From Megalobrama amblycephala (Eukaryota > Chordata > Actinopteri > Cypriniformes > Xenocyprididae), in assembly GCF_018812025.1 (NCBI RefSeq), contig NC_063054.1, forward strand, positions 30,493,806 through 30,557,805: DNA of 64,000 nt, given 5' to 3'. Positions 59,249-64,000 of this stretch are shown here, one piece after another. The position numbers and the translations under genes are program-made. Below the pieces are notes generated by a model, which saw nothing but the letters and a program-made list of their open reading frames with translations, did no database searches and had not been told where the DNA came from. Position 1 is the stretch's first letter; the number at the start of each line of letters is the position of its first letter.

Positions 59249-61227
59249 TGCAGCATCTGAAATTGCATACTTCCCTACTATATAGTAGGCGAAAAACAGT
59301 ATGTGACAAGAGTAGTACCTACTTCTTTCGGTGTGATTCTGAAGTGTGCATTCGATGGACACTTTACTATCCTATGAGGCCACGGGAGAGGATTTGTGAA
59401 TGGCAGTGAAGTGATGCAACTGACTTTGGTAGGTGACAAGACAGTGACAACATGGCGGATACTGTACGCAGGGGCGTGTTTAGGTTTCTGGGGTCCCTAG
59501 GCAAATCTACGAGAGGGGGCCCAGCGATTGCGTTCCGGGGGAGTTTTTTGTTTTTTCAGCCAGTTAAGATCTATTTAGCCTTAGATGTTGTATGAATACG
59601 GTGCCTGGATCATAGGTTTTATCAGCTGGCAATTTTCAATGCACATTTAAGAGTGCAAGTTGCAACTATTAACAATAATGGAAAGATGAGGCTTATCAGT
59701 ATGTCACAATATCACCCTGTTTCGACTTTGTTTTCTGTTTTGCACCATTTAATGCCAGTCTGTCATCATAGTTATGCATTTAGATTCACAAGCTTGCAAT
59801 TCAATTCGATATCAGTTATTTTGGATATACTGTATATCAGGTACAGTACATGGTAAATTTTACTAATGCTGTATAATATACAATCAGTTGGTACTACATT
59901 AATATTGAAGGTTAAAATTTACTGATTTGTATACAAACTTAAATTACACTTAAGGAAATTTTTACAATAATAAAGTTAAAATAGGCCTACTAACTTTAGA
60001 AATATTTAAACTCCAAATTATTTTTTGAAATATAAACATTTAATTGGTGGCTGTCAACTTGATGAATTTATTCAAAAATGCATTATATAGGCTATTAAAG
60101 AACATTAAAATGATAATTAATATGTAATATGGTGCATGTATTTAGCTAAATGCTCCTCTCTAGAGTTAATTTTTCTAGCTGACTAACGAGTTTATGGTCA
60201 CTGAATATTTTTGTTCTGAGATAAATGTGACGTTACGTGACATTGTTTACATTATATTGCTTTATTAACGTCTTTCCGTGGTTGAAAAACTGATTAAGCA
60301 ATTACAGGAGACATAATACGGATATCGTTAAGTTGTACTGTATCTTTTAACACAACTTTAGATGGTTATTTATGTTTATTTCGTGCTGTAAATTGAGCGC
60401 AGCGTTAGTTCAGTCAGGCCACGTAGGCATAGTGCTGCGACCAGCTGACGCGGTCAGCTGTCAAATCGCTCCAATCACTACCATTCTCCTATTATATACT
60501 ATATACGTGGCATTACTGCTCGGTAAGTATGCTCAAACTGCTCGCAACCCTCCCTCCTCATCATAAGCATAAGCATATTACTGTGCACCTTCTGGTTGTC
60601 GTCTTTTGTTTCAGATTACTAAGGCTTTCAATTCCTGGCTGGCATGGACCTCACTGCTGAGAGACACTCATCCTCATAACCAAACCACATCTACATGATT
60701 ACCACGGTTCGCTTTTAAGGACATTAATAAGTGTCTTAATTGTCTATGTCCAAGCTGATGGTTCTGGGGGGTTAATGTTAAAGCTCTTGTATGTTCAATT
60801 CATTTTGAACAAGAGCAAGGAGCAAGAACCCCCATAAGGAACCATACCACCAAAGATAGATTGTGTTTCAATAAACACAAGTAACTTGCCAAAGTGGTCC
60901 TGTCTGAACTGGTTTTGAAGCAGAGGAGAGGAACAGTTCAGGTGTGCTTCAGGCTCCCGCTTCTCTTGAAATGAGGCGCGATAGCGATCTGTCACGCCAC
61001 ATTAAAGAGCGCCAAATCCGTATCCTCACGCTTTTTTAAGTGGGTATTAACCTTTTCTATTGGGTATATGGAATATACCTGTGTATCAAGTAGATTAAAC
61101 ACGCTACTGGTTGTATGTCTGGATTCCAATCACACTACACACATCTACACTACATGCAACATGCTTTTTTAGCAGTTGTGAATTACTTATTCGAATAAGT
61201 ACCTACTGAGAGATTTCAGATTCAGCC
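59249..61227. mobile_element. Element U, copy 2, split by a hAT
   Basis: The left end TTGCAGCATCTGAAATTGCA and right end GAGATTTCAGATTCAGCC are diverged inverted ends. U segments are 59249-59468 and 61110-61227 and match copy 1 at 22917-25398 (CCTATGAGGCCACGGGAGAG, GTGAATGGCAGTGAAG, ATAAGTACCTACT). The body is interrupted at almost the same internal position as in copy 1. Confidence 0.65.
59469..61109. mobile_element. hAT-like element inside U copy 2, 1641 bp
   Basis: CAGGGGCGTGTTTAGG at the left and TAAACACGCTACTG at the right are inverted (CAG-GCGTGTTTA shared). The flanks ACTGTACG and GTTGTATG agree at 5 of 8 positions, consistent with a decayed 8-bp duplication. AT-rich interior; no transposase recognised. 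Confidence 0.6.
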
Positions 61228-61282
61228 TGAAATTGTGCATGTCTGTGTTGTGAAAGTACTTCCATTATTTAATCAGCATTAA

Positions 61283-62138
61283 AGGTGCCCTAGAACTTTT
61301 TTTTAAAAGATGTAATATAAGTCTAAGGTGTCCCCTGAATGTGTCTGTGAAGTTTCAGCTCAAAATACCCCATAGATTTTTTTTTATTCATTTTTTTAAC
61401 TCCCTATTTTGGGGCATAATTAGAAATGAGCCGATTCAGGGTGTGTGGCCCTTTAATTCTCGTGCTCCCTGCCCACGGAGCTCGTGCTTGCCTTAAACAA
61501 CATAAAAAAAGTTCAAACAGCTAATATAACCCTCAAAATGGATCTTTACAAAGTGTTCGTCATGCAGCATGTCTAATCGCTAAGTACAGTGTTTATTTGG
61601 ATGTTTACATTGATTTTGAATGAGTTTGATAGTGCTCCGTGGCTAACGGCTAATGCTACACTGTTGGAGAGATTTATAAAGAATGAAGTTGTGTTTATGC
61701 ATTATACAGACTGCAAGTGTTTAAAAATGAAAATAGTGACGGCTCTCTTGTCTCCGTGAATACAGTATCATCATGTATCAGATCATGTCAGTTATTATTG
61801 CACCATCTGCCATTTTTTGCTACTGTCCTTGCTTGCTTACCTAGTCTGTTGATTCAGCTTTGCACATCCAGACATTCTGCCCTTGTCTAATGCCTTTCAT
61901 AATGTTGGGAACATGGGCTGGCATATGCAAATATTGGGGGCGTACACCCCGACTGTTACGTAACAGTCGGTGTTATGTTGAGATTCGCCTGTTCTTCGGA
62001 GGTCTTTTAAACAAATGAGATTTATATAAGAAGGAGGAAACAATGGTGTTTGAGACTCACTGTATGTCTTTTCCATGTACTGAACTCTTGTTATTTAACT
62101 ATGCTGAGGTAAATTAATTTTTTGAATCTAGGGCACCT
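61283..62138 (+). mobile_element. Family A TTAA transposon, copy 6
   Basis: Perfect TTAA at 61279-61282 and 62139-62142; AGGTGCCCTAGAAC at the left, AATCTAGGGCACCT at the right. 856 bp; a block of about 100 bp around the ATTTAGAAAGACAATTTACAAA segment is deleted. Confidence 0.9.
61949..61970. promoter_or_regulatory. Palindromic D-box in family A copy 6
   Basis: Perfect 22-bp palindrome, core GTTACGTAAC; TATA-like TTTATATAAG at 62021-62030. Confidence 0.6.
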
Positions 62139-62142
62139 TTAA

Positions 62143-63194
62143 CACACAAGCTTCTTCACCAAAATTCGCTGTGAAGAACGACAATGAATACCAAGGAAGA
62201 GAAACATTCACCTTTCAGAGAATTGTGGCAAACAGATCAGCAGCAAAGAAAAAACTCCCATGAAGTATTGTGACTGATGCAATCAAGTCTGATATATATC
62301 AGTTCTTTAGAAATTCATTAAAACAATGTAGAACAATGCTTTTAGGAAGCAAAAAAAAAAAAAAAAAATCTCCAAGAGTATAAAATAAGCACCCTATAAT
62401 CTGGTGACAATGATATAATCTATCATCTAGACCCCCTGCAATTATCACTTGTGCCTCTAATGAATCTGGGCTCAAGTCCAGATAGATCTGAGAAATGGAT
62501 TGTCTTTTATTCGTGCCCCCTGCAGAGATTCCATCAGTCTTTGTCCAATCATCAGTCATAAACAATGATGCCAGAAAAACCAATTAACCAATTAATGGCT
62601 GTGTTTATCGCTCCATCCGTTGCACAAAGAGCCCCCAAAAGCCCAGTGGATCAATAGACAACACAGAACTCCTTCCAACCACGTTGTTTATGTTCTCAAT
62701 TCAGCTTCGGCAAACATCCGATATTACTCCCATCAGTAGTCCTGAGAGGTCTAAATAACCAAGGATGACTTGTCACGTATCTCCCCTCAAAATATATGTG
62801 TGTTTTGGACATCATCTTTATGTTGTGGGTGGTGGCCTTGCAGCCAGAGAAGTGTCTCTCTGAAGAGTAACTGGCACTTTTCCCAGATAGCTAACGCCTA
62901 GGCTTCGGTTGCTGGATTCTTTTGGTGTAATGTCTTTGAGAGAGCTTTAAGGACACTATAAAGTTTTGTGTGTTAGCTTTGCAGCCATCTATGCTAGTGT
63001 ACTCGAAACAAAATTCACTCCCAGCAGATATTCACATTCAAAATTTGCTGCCAGAATAAGAATGTCCCTTCTCCTAAAACATTTATATAGGAGACAGGAT
63101 AGTTTTCCAGCAAATTGTTATTTAATACACCATTACAAAAAAAAATAATAAAAAAAAAAATAATAATAATACACCATTACAAAGTGGTCAGTCA
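62143..63194. other. Unassigned stretch with A-rich direct duplication
   Basis: No gene. An A run is at about 62350-62367. ACACCATTACAAA occurs at about 63127 and again at about 63171, separated by an A/AAT-rich tract. Confidence 0.5.
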
Positions 63195-63345
63195 TTTTTT
63201 TTTAAAGAAATTATTTTTTATTCAGCAAGGATGTATTAAATTGAATAAAAATGACAATACAGACTTTTACATTGTTACAAAAATGTTTATTTCAAATAAA
63301 TGCTGTTCTTTCTATTCATCAAATAATCCTGAAAAATGTATCAAG
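63195..63345. mobile_element. Family D fragment
   Basis: TTCAGCAAGGATGTATTAAATTGAATAAAAATGACA, AAATAAATGCTGTTCTTTCTATTCATCAA and AATCCTGAAAAATGTATCA match the end of family D in reverse orientation. Confidence 0.75.
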
Positions 63346-64000
63346 GTTTCAAGAGCCCAACTAAAGCAAACACCAATCACCACAATGGTAACATCAAATG
63401 AACCAAAACAGATTATTATTGCCACTTCCATAGACATAAAGTAATATGAATGTGTAATATTTTACTATTACACATTCAGCGTTTGCTGTTTTATATTAAG
63501 AAATAATCCTTTTCATTGGATTCAAATTAAATAAGTTGACAGTTCTAACATCGTATCAATTCTAGTTTATTTTTTAATGTCATGTGTTACCATGATGGTG
63601 TTTAGTGTCTTTTTCAGCTTGTGGAAAAGCTTGTGATGAGCTTTGAGTCATCATGTGATTTTCCTCATCACTATTTGTTGTTGTTGATGGTTGTTAGTGT
63701 TTCATTGGATTTGAAAATTAACATTATATCAGCAAATGAAATGCGTTTTCTTTTGTGAATTTAATTTAAATCTGTAAAGCTTAAGATGTTGATACTGTAT
63801 TTTGTATGGTAAATTTCTGGCAACCACAGCTACCTTTTTTTTTAACAGCATGTTTTAGAGGTGATTGACTGTATTCTAAAAATTAATGTATGTTGAAAGT
63901 AAAAGATTTTATAGGATTTAAGGAGATTTTGTGTAGAATTACAGTAAGAAACTAATTAAGAAATTACTGTATTTTACAGTTTATCTATTTTCTCTGACTG
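63346..64000. other. Unassigned window end
   Basis: A 13-bp stem hairpin is at 63447-63478. TAAATTTCTGGCAACCACAGCTACC (63811) and TTACTGTATTTTACAGTTTATC near the end resemble ACAGTAAA-rich fish repeats, cut by the window edge. Confidence 0.4.

Noticed and set aside
1..64000. tRNA, rRNA, CRISPR, prophage or operon features
   Set aside because: No tRNA A/B box pair, rRNA core, spaced direct repeats or bacterial gene organisation was seen; the window is eukaryotic.

Overview
This window looks like non-coding DNA from a teleost fish, most likely a cyprinid (carp/minnow family). The evidence is its AT-rich composition, TA/CA/A-run microsatellites, and dozens of short non-autonomous DNA transposons of kinds I associate with cyprinid genomes, such as the fold-back family ending AGGGTTAGTTCACCC. 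Family names are from memory and were not checked against a repeat library. I found no host protein-coding gene that I would defend. Open frames of 60-146 codons are scattered at random and most lie inside transposons. The only recognisable protein relics are a decayed Tc1-like transposase (about 38.1-38.5 kb, minus strand), the C-terminal tail of a non-LTR retrotransposon ORF2 (8.63-8.77 kb), and short exon-like pieces inside DNA transposons (345-464, about 35.0-35.2 kb, 53.34-53.56 kb).

Layout. 0-0.85 kb: hAT element with perfect 8-bp target duplication. 1.3-2.7 kb: fold-back element split by a ~955-bp TTAA element (family A). 4.6-9 kb: partial TTAA element, fold-back element, MITE, hAT with a nested MITE, LINE tail. 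10.4-13.9 kb: one transposon (K) carrying four nested insertions. 14.85-15.2 kb: small TTAA element. 16.0-19.6 kb: TTAA element L interrupted by a family A copy and by element G, itself split by two more elements. 19.8-20.3 kb: MITE with 6-bp duplication inside family D. 21.4-25.4 kb: palindromic V with family A inside, then element U with a hAT inside. 28.3-30.6 kb: triple nest D/hAT/A. 32.8-36.6 kb: Harbinger-like, hAT-like and TTAA MITEs. 36.7-49.9 kb: mostly unassigned sequence with a short tandem duplication, the Tc1 relic, a 92-bp TA hairpin and a few MITEs. 50-57.8 kb: two large fold-back elements, the 1.2-kb element J, and MITEs. 59.2-62.1 kb: second U with a different hAT inside, then a sixth family A copy.

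How it fits together. At least 19 insertions have, or partly keep, a TTAA target site next to an element beginning AG. That combination points to the Kolobok superfamily, with piggyBac the alternative because it shares TTAA. hAT-type elements with 8-bp duplications are the second class. Nesting gives relative insertion orders at thirteen places. The most interesting biology is regulatory and structural. All six family A copies have the same orientation and carry a 22-bp palindrome (perfect in four) centred on GTTACGTAAC, a canonical PAR-bZIP/E4BP4 D-box; five keep a TATA-like sequence about 50 bp downstream. Element J carries a lysine-rich reading frame followed by a conserved-looking exon with a strong splice donor. 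Two U copies were hit by different hAT elements at nearly the same position. The sequence fits intergenic or long-intron DNA.
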